DNA of 64,000 nucleotides from GWE2-42-39 sp963662895 (GCA_963662895.1 OY759982.1:3658001-3722000); one strand, 5' to 3'. Shown: positions 26,953-36,637, counted from the stretch's first letter. Made by a program: numbers and translations. The notes: generated by a model from the letters alone, not told the origin.

Positions 26953-27015
26953 TTATCCAACAAACCAAAGCGGTTATTTATTTGTTAAACAAATCAGACA
27001 ATGTCATCTGCACAT

Positions 27016-27045
27016 TTGAATTATTGACTATAAAGTCTATATTTG
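27016..27045 (+). promoter_or_regulatory. Promoter of the primary sigma factor gene
   Basis: TTTG (27015-27018) and TATATTTG (27038-27045) are separated by 19 bases, an exact Bacteroidota -33/-7 pair, 23 bases before the start codon at 27068. Confidence 0.75.
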
Positions 27046-27067
27046 CACGTTTTTTTAAAAGGGTATA

Positions 27068-27928
27068 ATGAGACAACTTAAAATTACAAAATCGATTACT
27101 AACCGCGAGAGCGCTTCTTTGGATAAGTATTTGCAAGAAATTGGCAAAGAAGATCTTATTACAGTTGAGGAAGAAGTAGAATTAGCTCAGAGGATAAAAA
27201 AAGGTGATCAGGCAGCATTGGAAAAACTAACCCGTGCAAATCTTCGTTTTGTTGTTTCTGTCGCCAAACAATACCAGAATCAGGGCTTAAGCTTGCCCGA
27301 CCTTATTAACGAAGGGAATCTGGGATTAATAAAAGCCGCAGAAAAATTCGATGAAACAAGAGGGTTCAAGTTTATTTCGTATGCCGTTTGGTGGATTCGC
27401 CAGTCGATTTTGCAGGCCCTTGCAGAGCAGTCGCGTATTGTTCGTTTGCCACTGAACCAGGTTGGTTCGCTTAACAAAATTAATAAAGCATTTTCGAAAT
27501 TCGAACAAGAACACGAACGTAAACCATCGCCTGAGGAATTAGCTGATTCGCTGGAGCTTCCTCCCGACAAAGTGGCTGACACACTGCGCGTGTCAGGCAG
27601 ACACATTTCGGTTGATGCTCCTTTTGTTGAAGGTGAAGACAACAGCCTCCTTGATGTCCTGGTCAACAATGATTCGCCTAATGCAGACCGTAGTCTGATG
27701 ATGGAATCGCTGGCCAGAGAAATTGAAAGAGCTCTCGCTACCCTTACAGAAAGAGAAAGTGACATCATCAGGATGTTCTTTGGAATTGGGTGCCAGGAAA
27801 TGACCCTGGAAGAAATCGGAGAAAGATTTGGGCTGACCCGCGAAAGGGTCCGGCAGATAAAAGAAAAAGCAATACGTAGATTACGACACACATCACGTAG
27901 CAAACTTTTAAAAACTTACCTCGGATAG
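27068..27928 (+). CDS. rpoD: Primary RNA polymerase sigma factor (RpoD/SigA type)
   Basis: 286 residues, the compact housekeeping sigma of Bacteroidota. Region 1.2 is SLDKYLQEIGKEDLITVEEE. Region 2 has NLRFVVSVAKQYQNQGLSLP, DLINEGNLGLIKAAEKFDE and the -10-reading FKFISYAVWWIRQSILQAL. Region 3 (KINKAFSKFEQEHERKPSPE) and region 4 with LTRERVRQIKEKAIRRLRH follow. It lacks the long N-terminal 1.1 region of proteobacterial sigma-70. It should recognise TTTG/TAnnTTTG promoters like its own. A terminator follows its stop. Confidence 0.95.
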   Translation: MRQLKITKSITNRESASLDKYLQEIGKEDLITVEEEVELAQRIKKGDQAALEKLTRANLRFVVSVAKQYQNQGLSLPDLINEGNLGLIKAAEKFDETRGFKFISYAVWWIRQSILQALAEQSRIVRLPLNQVGSLNKINKAFSKFEQEHERKPSPEELADSLELPPDKVADTLRVSGRHISVDAPFVEGEDNSLLDVLVNNDSPNADRSLMMESLAREIERALATLTERESDIIRMFFGIGCQEMTLEEIGERFGLTRERVRQIKEKAIRRLRHTSRSKLLKTYLG

Positions 27929-27941
27929 AGAAGAGAAAAAG

Positions 27942-27970
27942 AAAACCGTCTTTATGGCGGTTTTTCTTTT
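27942..27970 (+). terminator. rpoD terminator
   Basis: aaaaccgtc (27942-27950) pairs with ggcggtttt (27956-27964), with one G-T pair and a tttat loop, followed by a T-rich tail. Confidence 0.75.
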
Positions 27971-28208
27971 TATAATAACTCCATACAGTCAACCAAATCC
28001 CCTGTCTCCCTTCTCCGTTTTCCTGCCTCCTTTATTGAAAACGACATGACATACATATCAGAAATAAATACTTATGTTTGTCATCCTATTCTAAAAATAA
28101 GTATTAATCCTGTCTAGTTATTTTAGGAAAGGTCAAAGTTTGCTTCGACCCAAGATGAAAAATCAATTCCACTTGCTTCCTTATAGGCCTCCTGTAAAAA
28201 TAAAAAAA

Positions 28209-28234
28209 GCACCTGACCCATTTCAGCCAGGTGC
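28209..28234 (-). terminator. htpG terminator (minus strand)
   Basis: gcacctg (28209-28215) pairs with caggtgc (28228-28234). On the minus strand the stem is followed by a T run (the a-rich 28202-28208). It lies about 40 bases after the htpG stop. Confidence 0.75.
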
Positions 28235-28275
28235 AAAACTATTTGCTTTTTTGATTTACCAGATAAGAGTTCTGC

Positions 28276-30327
28276 TTATTGTATCAGCTCAACACTACGA
28301 CGAACAAATTTATCAAGCGCTTCGCCTTTCAGCATTCCATTTGATAAAAGTGCAAGATCAACAAGCTGTTTGGCCAATTTGTTATCTTTCCCGAAAGCAG
28401 TCAAACGATTTTGTTTTCCCTGTTCGGTTTCGGCAATATGTTTGTTCAGGTCTTCCAGCTTTTCCTTATCGGCCTGCGGAATTTCTTCGTCTTTTTTACC
28501 CTCCTTAGCCTTTTCAAGTTGTTCCCGTTCAGTTTTCTGATCAGATATGGTGCCGTTAATGGTTTTCAAATCTTCCCCAAGGCTGGCATCTTTGTCGGCA
28601 AAAACTTTTTTTACCAGAGGATGGGCCGTGTTTACAACCAGATTTAAACTTTCGGGCAGGTCTCCGTAAAAATCCATTCCTCCCTGGAAGCGGCCCATAT
28701 CTTTCATACGGCGCATAAATTCGTTACGGGTAATCACGATCGGACTCCCGTTTTCACCCATATTTTTAAAATCAATCAAATAATTAATTTCTTTGGAATC
28801 AGGGCAAACGGCCTGAAAAATCGGACTCAGGTCTTCTTTTTCCTCAAAACTAAGTTCCTCTGCCGAATCCTCTTTCTGAATCAGGTTGTCAATAACATCG
28901 GAGTCAACACGGACAAAACGCTTATCCGGATTATCCTGCTCCAGACGGTTGAGCAACGGGGTTGACAGTACATCGTCGATCAGCAGTACATCGTAACCTT
29001 TGTCTTTGGCAGCCTGGATAAACGAGTATTGTTCTTCGGCATTGCTGGCATACAGGCAAACCAGTTTCTTTTCCTTGTCTGTTTGATTTTCTTTAACCAA
29101 CTTTTCGTATTCTTCAAAAGTGAAATATTTCCCGTCGGTATTTTTCAATAAGAAGAAATCTTTTGCCCTTTCTTTAAATTTTTCTTCGGTGAGCATACCA
29201 TATTCGATAAACAATTTCAGATGATCCCATTTTTTCTCGAATTCATCCCGTTTATCTTTGAAAATTTCTTTCAGGCGGTCGGCTACTTTTTTGGTAATAT
29301 GACTGCTTATCTTCTTTACATTCGAATCACTTTGCAGGTATGAACGAGAGACATTTAACGGGATGTCCGGCGAGTCTATCACACCGTGCAGGAGGGTTAA
29401 AAATTCGGGTACAATCCCTTCTACCGAATCGGTTACAAAAACCTGGTTACAATACAACTGTATTTTGTTTTTCTGTACTTCGATGGTGTTTTTCAGCTTC
29501 GGGAAATATAATATACCGGTAAGATTAAACGGATAATCAACGTTCAGGTGAATGTTGAACAGAGGTTCTTCTGCATAAGGATATAGCTGACGATAAAACG
29601 AGGTATAATCTTCATCTTTCAGGTCGACCGGTTTTTTGGTCCATGCCGGAGTGGTGTCGTTAATCTGGTTATCCTCATCGGTATCCACTTCTTTCCCGTC
29701 TTTCCATTCGGTTTTTTTACCGAAGATGACCGGCACCGGCAGAAATTTACAATACTTATTCAGGATTTCGCTGATACGCGTTTTTTCCAGAAATTCCTTC
29801 GAATCGTCGTTAATATGCATAACAATGTCGGTACCTACTTCATCGCGTTCTGCATCTTCTAAATTGTATTCAGGGCTTCCATCACAAATCCAGCGCACGG
29901 CACTGGCACCTTCCTGGTACGATTTGGAAATGATCTCAACTTTTTTGGAAACCATAAACGACGAATAAAAACCAAGCCCGAAATGACCGATAATGGCATT
30001 GGCATCATTTTTATATTTATCCAGGAATTCTTCAGCCCCGGAGAAGGCAATCTGGTTAATATACTTGTCGATTTCTTCGGCTGTCATCCCGATACCATTG
30101 TCGGAAACGGTGATAGTTTTTGCTTTTTTGTCAAGCGATACACGAACTTTTACATTTTCAAGTTCCCCCTTGTATTCACCCTTCGAAGCAAGGGTTTTTA
30201 GTTTTTGGGTTGCATCAACTGCGTTTGAAACGATCTCACGTAAAAAAATATCGTGATCAGAGTATAAAAACTTTTTGATAATCGGGAATAAATTGTCACT
30301 GGTTACGCCAATCTTTCCTTTTTGCAT
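28276..30327 (-). CDS. htpG: HSP90-family chaperone HtpG
   Basis: 683 residues from MQKGKIGVTSDN (the ATG nine codons upstream is possible). It is an ATP-driven cytoplasmic chaperone. The GHKL ATPase start has FLREIVSNAVDATQKL, DNGIGMTAEEIDKYINQIA and GHFGLGFYSSFMVSKKVEII. The middle domain carries LNVSRSYLQSD with the ATPase-activating Arg. The C-terminal dimer domain has RMKDMGRFQGGMDFYGDLPE and a highly charged linker (KEGKKDEEIPQADKEKLEDL). It has its own terminator. An inverted repeat (30400-30416) lies upstream and might be a stress operator. Confidence 0.95.
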   Translation of the reverse strand: MQKGKIGVTSDNLFPIIKKFLYSDHDIFLREIVSNAVDATQKLKTLASKGEYKGELENVKVRVSLDKKAKTITVSDNGIGMTAEEIDKYINQIAFSGAEEFLDKYKNDANAIIGHFGLGFYSSFMVSKKVEIISKSYQEGASAVRWICDGSPEYNLEDAERDEVGTDIVMHINDDSKEFLEKTRISEILNKYCKFLPVPVIFGKKTEWKDGKEVDTDEDNQINDTTPAWTKKPVDLKDEDYTSFYRQLYPYAEEPLFNIHLNVDYPFNLTGILYFPKLKNTIEVQKNKIQLYCNQVFVTDSVEGIVPEFLTLLHGVIDSPDIPLNVSRSYLQSDSNVKKISSHITKKVADRLKEIFKDKRDEFEKKWDHLKLFIEYGMLTEEKFKERAKDFFLLKNTDGKYFTFEEYEKLVKENQTDKEKKLVCLYASNAEEQYSFIQAAKDKGYDVLLIDDVLSTPLLNRLEQDNPDKRFVRVDSDVIDNLIQKEDSAEELSFEEKEDLSPIFQAVCPDSKEINYLIDFKNMGENGSPIVITRNEFMRRMKDMGRFQGGMDFYGDLPESLNLVVNTAHPLVKKVFADKDASLGEDLKTINGTISDQKTEREQLEKAKEGKKDEEIPQADKEKLEDLNKHIAETEQGKQNRLTAFGKDNKLAKQLVDLALLSNGMLKGEALDKFVRRSVELIQ

Positions 30328-30399
30328 GGTATTCATTTTTTGTTTGACATTCATTTTTTAACGGATAGGCCTTTTTCAAAGCCTGTGCCACGACGGTAT

Positions 30400-30416
30400 A
30401 ATGACAAAAAGTCATT
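30400..30416. promoter_or_regulatory. Inverted repeat upstream of htpG
   Basis: aatgac-aaaaa-gtcatt is a perfect 6-bp inverted repeat with a 5-base spacer, 73 bases before the htpG start and in the divergent gap to obgE. The symmetry suits a dimeric regulator. It does not match the HrcA CIRCE element. Confidence 0.4.
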
Positions 30417-30633
30417 TTGGGGAAAGAACAGATACGACAAAAAAGCCAGGCCACCTTCCCGAATATCATTTTTAACAGATAATTCATCCCGACCGGTACC
30501 AATAACAGTTCCCGTACCGTCAGGCATTTCTCATTTCTTATTTTTTGTCTTTTATCTTCCTTACATTATATTGAGTCATTTTTCTATCCCGCAAATTCGC
30601 TGTACTTTTGTGATTTCAATTTTGTAAACCAGC

Positions 30634-31623
30634 ATGGCAGAAAACAATTTTGTTGATTACGTAAAAATATTCACCCGTTCGGGTAAAGGCGGCGCCGGAT
30701 CGGCTCATTTCCGCAGGGAAAAATTTGTGCCCAAAGGCGGGCCCGACGGAGGCGACGGAGGCCGGGGCGGCCATGTGATATTAAAAGGCAATGCCCAGTT
30801 GTGGACTCTTCTGCACCTGAAATTCAGGAAACATGTTTATGCCGGGCATGGTGAGTCTGGTGGGGGACAAGGCAGCCACGGCACCAATGGCAAAGATGTG
30901 ATCCTGGAGGTGCCGCTGGGAACTGTTGCCAAAGATGCCGAAACTGGTGAATTCCTGTTTGAGATCACCAAAGAGGGGGAAACATATATTCTTGAAAAAG
31001 GCGGACGCGGAGGCCTGGGGAACACGCATTTCAAATCGGCCACCAACCAAACCCCACGCTATGCACAGCCGGGCGAAGATTGTACCGAAAGCTGGAAAAT
31101 TCTGGAACTGAAAATACTTGCCGATGTAGGCCTGGTAGGTTTTCCCAATGCAGGTAAATCGACCCTGCTGTCGGTCGTTTCGGCAGCCAAACCCCAGATC
31201 GCCGATTACCCGTTTACAACACTGGTACCCAATCTCGGTATCGTGGGGCACCGCGAAAACCGTTCATTTGTGATGGCCGACATACCCGGTATCATCGAGG
31301 GGGCACACGAGGGTAAAGGGCTCGGATTGCGGTTCCTGAGGCACATCGAGCGAAATTCGATGTTGCTTTTCATGGTACCTGCCGACAGTAAGGACCATCG
31401 TGCCGAATATTCCATTCTGCTGGGCGAACTTGAAAAATACAATCCAGAACTGCTAGACAAAGACCGTTACCTGGTGATCAGCAAAAGCGATTTTCTTGAT
31501 GAAGATTTAATGAAAGAATTAAGTTCTGAATTTGAAAATATTCCGCATATGTTTATATCTTCGGTCACTGGTTGGGGCATCGCCCGGCTGAAAGATAAAA
31601 TATGGCAAATACTCAATCCGTAG
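30634..31623 (+). CDS. obgE: Obg GTPase (ObgE/CgtA)
   Basis: 329 residues, an essential 50S ribosome-assembly and stress GTPase. The N-terminal glycine-rich Obg fold (KIFTRSGKGGAGSAHFRREK, GGDGGRGGHVILKG) covers about residues 1-158. The G domain has P-loop GFPNAGKSTLL near 168, DIPGIIEGAHEGKGLG, and SKSD for guanine. It lacks the extra C-terminal domain, as in other Bacteroidota. A PAP2 gene follows 3 bases after the stop and a MutS-like gene follows that, so the three form an operon. Confidence 0.95.
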   Translation: MAENNFVDYVKIFTRSGKGGAGSAHFRREKFVPKGGPDGGDGGRGGHVILKGNAQLWTLLHLKFRKHVYAGHGESGGGQGSHGTNGKDVILEVPLGTVAKDAETGEFLFEITKEGETYILEKGGRGGLGNTHFKSATNQTPRYAQPGEDCTESWKILELKILADVGLVGFPNAGKSTLLSVVSAAKPQIADYPFTTLVPNLGIVGHRENRSFVMADIPGIIEGAHEGKGLGLRFLRHIERNSMLLFMVPADSKDHRAEYSILLGELEKYNPELLDKDRYLVISKSDFLDEDLMKELSSEFENIPHMFISSVTGWGIARLKDKIWQILNP

Positions 31624-31626
31624 ACC

Positions 31627-32313
31627 ATGATTTCATTTTTAAAAGAGCTTGACCAAGCGGTATTTTTATTCCTGAACAGTTTTCACAACAGCTTCTGGGA
31701 CATTGTTATGGTAATGTTTACCCGCAAAGAAATATGGCTTCCCCTATATGTTGCTTTCGGTATTTTAATTATAAGAAAGTACCGATGGAAATCTGTTTTC
31801 ATTCTCATGATTATCATCTTGGCCATTGTATTCAGCGACCAGCTTTCCGTCCTCATCAAGGAATCGGTAAAACGATTGCGCCCGACCCACGATCCGGCCA
31901 TCAGCGACATGGTACACAACCTGTTAAAGAAAGGCGGATTACATGGCTTTTTCTCTTCTCACGCGTCCAACGCTATTACCGTGGCTTTTATTACTTCAAA
32001 AATTTTTAGCAACAAAATATACACCTTCACGATTTTTGTCTGGGCCCTCGTTGTTTCGTATTCGCGTATTTACCTGGGGGTACATTACCCATTCGATATA
32101 CTGGCCGGGATTGCCTGGGGATTTTTTACCGGCTACCTGTTTTATCAATTGTTACTTTTCATCGAAAAAAAAATTATCTGGGTACGCTTTCCAAAAATTT
32201 CCGAAACAAAATTAACAAGCGGGGAATGCATCAGCTTTCTGACTGTTCTCCTGGTGTTGATCGCCACCATCATGCTGGTTGTCTGGAAGCTTCAGCACTA
32301 TAATTTTCTGTAA
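31627..32313 (+). CDS. PAP2-family membrane phosphatase
   Basis: A 228-residue integral membrane protein with about six helices. The three PAP2 motifs are KESVKRLRP (about residues 78-86), SSHASN (about 112-117, with the catalytic His) and SRIYLGVHYPFDILAG (about 141-156, with the second His). Such enzymes dephosphorylate phosphatidic acid, undecaprenyl diphosphate or lipid A-type substrates. A role as undecaprenyl-diphosphate phosphatase would fit envelope synthesis but is inference. It lies 3 bases after obgE and 3 bases before the MutS-like gene. Confidence 0.88.
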   Translation: MISFLKELDQAVFLFLNSFHNSFWDIVMVMFTRKEIWLPLYVAFGILIIRKYRWKSVFILMIIILAIVFSDQLSVLIKESVKRLRPTHDPAISDMVHNLLKKGGLHGFFSSHASNAITVAFITSKIFSNKIYTFTIFVWALVVSYSRIYLGVHYPFDILAGIAWGFFTGYLFYQLLLFIEKKIIWVRFPKISETKLTSGECISFLTVLLVLIATIMLVVWKLQHYNFL

Positions 32314-32316
32314 ATC

Positions 32317-34113
32317 ATGAACAACAATCCCCGACAGGTTTATCAACAACTTCTGACCGGTTACAAGGTTGATCTCCAGAAAACAAAAAAGCAACTTCAA
32401 TGGATTGCCTTTGGAAGGCTTATTCTTTTTATACTGACAATCTTATCACTCATTTACCTGTGGAAACTCGGAGCAATAGTAGTTGTTCCTGTTGCTGTCA
32501 TTCTATTGTCTTCATTTTTATTCCTGATAAAAAAATATATTTCAAAAGAAAAGCAAAAACAATTTTACCAGAATCTGATTTTCATTAATGAAGACGAATT
32601 GAAAGCCCTGGATGGCGACTTCAGCCATTTTAAAGACGGGAGTAAATTTATTAATATTCACCATCCGTTTTCATTCGACCTTGACCTGTTTGGGCCACAA
32701 TCGTTTTTCCAGTTTCTGAACAGGACATCAACCCGGCGGGGACAGAAAAAACTGGCCAACCTGCTTGGTAATTGTGAAGCCAATCCTGAAAAAATCAAAA
32801 AAAAGCAACAGGCTATTCAGGAAATGGCGGACGAACTGAACTGGCGGCAGCATTTTGCGGCCAAAGGAAAAACCGACACCGACCAGCAGGATTTCGGTCT
32901 GATCCGCCAATGGTCATCAAGTTCATTCAAACTAAAAAATGAGAAGTCAGTCCGTTTGATGACTATTCTCTTACCGACATTGACCCTTTTGGTGATCCTG
33001 TTCAATGTTTTTGCGGTTGTTCCCTGGGAAGCAGTCATGCTGGCCGTCCTCTTCCAATGGATCATGTACGCGATCTTCGGCAAAAAAATAAAAAAATTTC
33101 ACCAGCAATTCGGAAGCCGCTCAAAAATATTACTGAAATATATAGGGATGCTACTCGACATTGAAATTCACCCCTTTCAATCAGAATATTTGCAACAACT
33201 GAAAAACGGACTTTACTTTCAGAATGAACCTGCCAGCCAAATCAGCAGTAAACTGATGAAACGAATCAATGAACTGGACTACGGACAAAACCTCATCGTT
33301 TCTATGATCCTTAACTCTTTATTCTTGTGGGATATCCGTTGCATCTACAAACTCAGCAAATGGCACCAGCAACACCATCATCTACTCGACCAGTGGTTTG
33401 AAGTAATTGCCGGTTTTGATGCCCTCTCAAGCCTGGGCAACTATAATTATAACCATCCCGGATGGATTTTACCGGTCCCCAGGAATGAAGGTTTTATTTT
33501 TGAGTCGGAAAAACTGGGCCATCCTCTGATTGATGCAAAAAAACGTGTCGGCAATGACTTTGTACTTAAAGGCAACGGGAAACTGGCCATTATTACAGGC
33601 GCCAACATGGCAGGAAAAAGTACTTTTTTACGGACCGTTGGTATTAACCTGCTACTGGCCATGAATGGCTGCAAGGTATGTGCCCGCAAAATGACCTTTA
33701 CCCCCATCTCCTTATATACCAACATGCGCACCACCGACAACCTCATGAATGATGAATCGTATTTCTATGCTGAACTGTTACGGCTTCAGGAACTTCTGGA
33801 GCGTATCAGAAAAGGGGAAAAATTGTTCGTGATTATCGATGAAATGCTGAAAGGCACGAACTCAACTGATAAATTAAATGGTTCGAAAGAACTGATCAAA
33901 CAACTTATTTCGCTTGGTGCTGTTGGCATTGTTGCCACACACGACTTAAAACTCACCGATCTGGCGGAGCAGTATTCTGAAGCAATTCAAAACCAATGTT
34001 TTGAAGTACAGCTCACCAACGACGATTTGTCATTCGACTATCTCCTGCGTCCCGGTGTCACCCGGACGATGAATGCCACTTTCCTGATGAAAAAAATGGG
34101 AATCATCGGATAG
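32317..34113 (+). CDS. MutS-family ATPase lacking the mismatch-recognition domain
   Basis: 598 residues. The N-terminus has two membrane-spanning hydrophobic segments (about 30-70) and the middle a MutS core/lever helical region with two more hydrophobic stretches near 205-245. The C-terminal MutS ATPase has Walker A ITGANMAGKSTFLRTVG near 428, TYTNMRT-like LYTNMRTTDNL, Walker B FVIIDEMLKGTNSTDK and VATHDLKLTDLA. It has no mismatch-binding domain I and no Smr nuclease, so it is neither classical MutS nor MutS2. The hydrophobic segments suggest membrane association, which is unusual for a MutS relative. Its function is unknown. Confidence 0.85.
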   Translation: MNNNPRQVYQQLLTGYKVDLQKTKKQLQWIAFGRLILFILTILSLIYLWKLGAIVVVPVAVILLSSFLFLIKKYISKEKQKQFYQNLIFINEDELKALDGDFSHFKDGSKFINIHHPFSFDLDLFGPQSFFQFLNRTSTRRGQKKLANLLGNCEANPEKIKKKQQAIQEMADELNWRQHFAAKGKTDTDQQDFGLIRQWSSSSFKLKNEKSVRLMTILLPTLTLLVILFNVFAVVPWEAVMLAVLFQWIMYAIFGKKIKKFHQQFGSRSKILLKYIGMLLDIEIHPFQSEYLQQLKNGLYFQNEPASQISSKLMKRINELDYGQNLIVSMILNSLFLWDIRCIYKLSKWHQQHHHLLDQWFEVIAGFDALSSLGNYNYNHPGWILPVPRNEGFIFESEKLGHPLIDAKKRVGNDFVLKGNGKLAIITGANMAGKSTFLRTVGINLLLAMNGCKVCARKMTFTPISLYTNMRTTDNLMNDESYFYAELLRLQELLERIRKGEKLFVIIDEMLKGTNSTDKLNGSKELIKQLISLGAVGIVATHDLKLTDLAEQYSEAIQNQCFEVQLTNDDLSFDYLLRPGVTRTMNATFLMKKMGIIG

Positions 34114-34203
34114 TTTTTCCTTATTCAGAATAAAAACCGGTTTTATTTTCCGCCTATTAATATTATTTTCGGCTTCATTAAACTGAAAAAATTAAAGCAT
34201 TTT

Positions 34204-35367
34204 ATGGAGATTATTCAGGTTACTGATAAAAAAACAATTACAGCATTTCACAAACTACCTTTACGTATTTATAAAAACGATAACAACTGGGTTCCTCCCC
34301 TGAAAATGATGATTGAGAGTATTTTTAATCCTGAAAAAAATACAGGTTTCATTCACGGCGATGCCCGGAGATGGCTGGTCAAAAAGGGCAATCAGGTAAT
34401 TGGCCGGATCGCCGCCTTTTACGACCGCAGCAAAATTGAAAAAGGAACAGAACCGGCCGGAGGTGTAGGATTTTTTGAATGCGAGAACAATCAAAAAGCT
34501 GCCAACCTGCTTTTTGATACCGCTCGTGACTGGTTGAAAAATGAAGGCTTCACGGCCATGGACGGCCCGGTTAACTTCGGGGAAAATTTTTTTAACTGGG
34601 GCCTGCTCACCGATGGATTCCGGCAACAGGGTTTTGGTATGCAATATCATCCCCGGTACTACCAAACGCTTTTCTCGAATTACGGCTTTAAAACCTATTA
34701 TCAACAATACAGCTATCATCTCGACGTTACAAGTCCTGATCTGCCGCAACGTTTCTGGAAAATTGCGGAATGGGTCGCACAGAAAAAAAATTTTCACTAC
34801 AAAACCTTTTCGTTTAAAGAACAAGATCGTTGTATCAACGATTTTCTAACTATACATCAGCAGGCATGGAATAAACACAAAAATTACAAACCAATTGCAA
34901 AAAAAGACCTGAAAGCTCTGATCAGGGATGCCAGGATGGTGCTCGAAGAAGATTTTATCTGGTATGTCTATCATAAGAATGAACCTATTGCCTTCTTTAT
35001 GATGATCCCCGATATGAACCAACTTTTACAACATCTGAAAAACGGAAAACTGAACCTGTTCAAAATCATAAAACTTTTATACCTGAAACAAAAAAAAGTA
35101 ATGACCCGGTGCCGGGTATTGGTAATGGGCGTAATTCCCAAATTCCAGCGTTCCGGAATAGAATCGGGCTTATTCTGGCAAATCAGACAGGTATTGCTGA
35201 AAAAAAACTGGTACAACGAAATGGAGCTAAGTTGGGTTGGTGATTTCAACCCAAAAATGATTACCCTTTTTAAAGCTGTCGGGAGTAAATATGCCAAGAC
35301 TCACGAAACATTGCGCTACCTATTCGACCAAAACAGACCTTTCGAAAGGCTGGCAATTATTGATTGA
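34204..35367 (+). CDS. GNAT-like protein, first of a tandem pair
   Basis: A 387-residue cytoplasmic protein with no signal peptide. The N-terminal half has IYKNDNNWVPPLKMMIES, a GNAT-like VIGRIAAFYDRS strand and AMDGPVNFGENFFNWGLLTD. The C-terminal half has a second GNAT-like core (CRVLVMGVIPKFQRSGIESG, MELSWVGDFNPKMITLFKAV). It is clearly a paralogue of the next gene, sharing MDGPVNFGEN, QQYSYHLD and GDFNPK segments. The family is sometimes labelled as N-acetyltransferase in Bacteroidota; substrates are unknown. Confidence 0.72.
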   Translation: MEIIQVTDKKTITAFHKLPLRIYKNDNNWVPPLKMMIESIFNPEKNTGFIHGDARRWLVKKGNQVIGRIAAFYDRSKIEKGTEPAGGVGFFECENNQKAANLLFDTARDWLKNEGFTAMDGPVNFGENFFNWGLLTDGFRQQGFGMQYHPRYYQTLFSNYGFKTYYQQYSYHLDVTSPDLPQRFWKIAEWVAQKKNFHYKTFSFKEQDRCINDFLTIHQQAWNKHKNYKPIAKKDLKALIRDARMVLEEDFIWYVYHKNEPIAFFMMIPDMNQLLQHLKNGKLNLFKIIKLLYLKQKKVMTRCRVLVMGVIPKFQRSGIESGLFWQIRQVLLKKNWYNEMELSWVGDFNPKMITLFKAVGSKYAKTHETLRYLFDQNRPFERLAIID

Positions 35368-35428
35368 GAAATAAAAACATATTTTAATTCGGAAAATGTC
35401 GTAAATTGTCGACATAAATTGCACATTC

Positions 35429-36637
35429 ATGAAAGCGATAAAAGTTACAGACAAACTTACAAAAGAACTCTTCCATAAAATTCCGCATCTCATTTATAAA
35501 AACGACAGAAACTGGTCTGCCCCCCTTGAAGGAATGACAGAAAACACTTTCACTCCGGGAAAAAATCCTTCGTTTAAAGATGGTATTGCCGAACGCTGGG
35601 TATTACTGAACGAAAAAAATAAGCCTGTCGGTCGTATCGCGGCTTTTATCCAGTTCAGCAAATCTAAAACTTACGAACAACCGACCGGTGGATGCGGATA
35701 TTTTGAATGTATCGATGACTTCGATGCTGCCAAGATGCTATTTGACACAGCCAAAGAATGGCTGGCAGGACAAGGCATGGAAGCCATGGACGGACCGGTA
35801 AATTTTGGCGAAAACTATATGAACTGGGGTTTGCTGGTCGACGGCTTCATGCCTCAAGGTTACGGGATGCCTTATAACCCTCCCTATTATGAGGCGCTTT
35901 TCAGAAAATATGGATTTGAAGTGTATTTCAAACAATACAGCTATCATCTCGACTATACAGTACCTTTCCCCAAACGGTTCTGGAAGATTGCCGGATGGGT
36001 AGCACAAAAACCAGAATATAACTTCAAACATTTCAGCTACGACCACACCGAAAAATTCATTCAGGATTTTTGTACTATATACGACGGGGCATGGCGTTTC
36101 CACGAACATTTTAAACCACTCGACCCACAGGACCTGCGTGATTTCCTGGTCAGTTCGAAAGCTATCCTCGATCCTGAAATGATCTGGTTTGCCTATCACG
36201 AAGAAGAACCTATTGCCGTATTTGTAATGATCCCCGACATTAACCAGATATTACAAAAACTGAATGGCAAAATGAATTTTTTTAATATGCTGAAATTCCT
36301 TTGGTACAAAAAAAGGAAAATAATTAACCGCACCCGGATACTGATCATGGGTGTCGTCCACCAATACCAGAAATCGGGTATCGAATCTGCGATATTCTGG
36401 CACCAGGAAAAATTCATGAAAAAGAAACCTCAGTACAAAGAACTGGAGCTTTCCTGGGCCGGCGATTTCAATCCAAAAATTATTGCACTTTACAAATCGG
36501 TGGGCGGTAAACAGATGAAAACCCATTATACCATGCGGTACCTCTTCGACCGGGACAAACCGTTTCACCGTCCGCCAATAATCGGAGCCGAAGAAAAAAC
36601 CGAACCTAAAAAAAACATCAAAAAAAAAACAGAATAG
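35429..36637 (+). CDS. GNAT-like protein, second of a tandem pair
   Basis: 402 residues, the same architecture as the upstream paralogue: IYKNDRNWSAPLEGM, PVGRIAAFIQFSKS, AMDGPVNFGENYMNWGLLVD, then TRILIMGVVHQYQKSGIESA and LELSWAGDFNPKIIALYKSV. A lysine-rich C-terminal tail (KTEPKKNIKKKTE) is unique to this copy. The gap between the genes is 61 bases. The two copies have diverged throughout, which suggests an old duplication kept by selection. The activity is unproven and could be acetyl- or acyl-transfer to an amine. Confidence 0.72.
   Translation: MKAIKVTDKLTKELFHKIPHLIYKNDRNWSAPLEGMTENTFTPGKNPSFKDGIAERWVLLNEKNKPVGRIAAFIQFSKSKTYEQPTGGCGYFECIDDFDAAKMLFDTAKEWLAGQGMEAMDGPVNFGENYMNWGLLVDGFMPQGYGMPYNPPYYEALFRKYGFEVYFKQYSYHLDYTVPFPKRFWKIAGWVAQKPEYNFKHFSYDHTEKFIQDFCTIYDGAWRFHEHFKPLDPQDLRDFLVSSKAILDPEMIWFAYHEEEPIAVFVMIPDINQILQKLNGKMNFFNMLKFLWYKKRKIINRTRILIMGVVHQYQKSGIESAIFWHQEKFMKKKPQYKELELSWAGDFNPKIIALYKSVGGKQMKTHYTMRYLFDRDKPFHRPPIIGAEEKTEPKKNIKKKTE

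Noticed and set aside
27280..27903. Minus-strand open frame of 207 residues inside rpoD
   Set aside because: Antisense shadow of a highly conserved gene.
32317..34113. Classical MutS or MutS2
   Set aside because: No mismatch-recognition domain and no Smr domain; hydrophobic segments are present.
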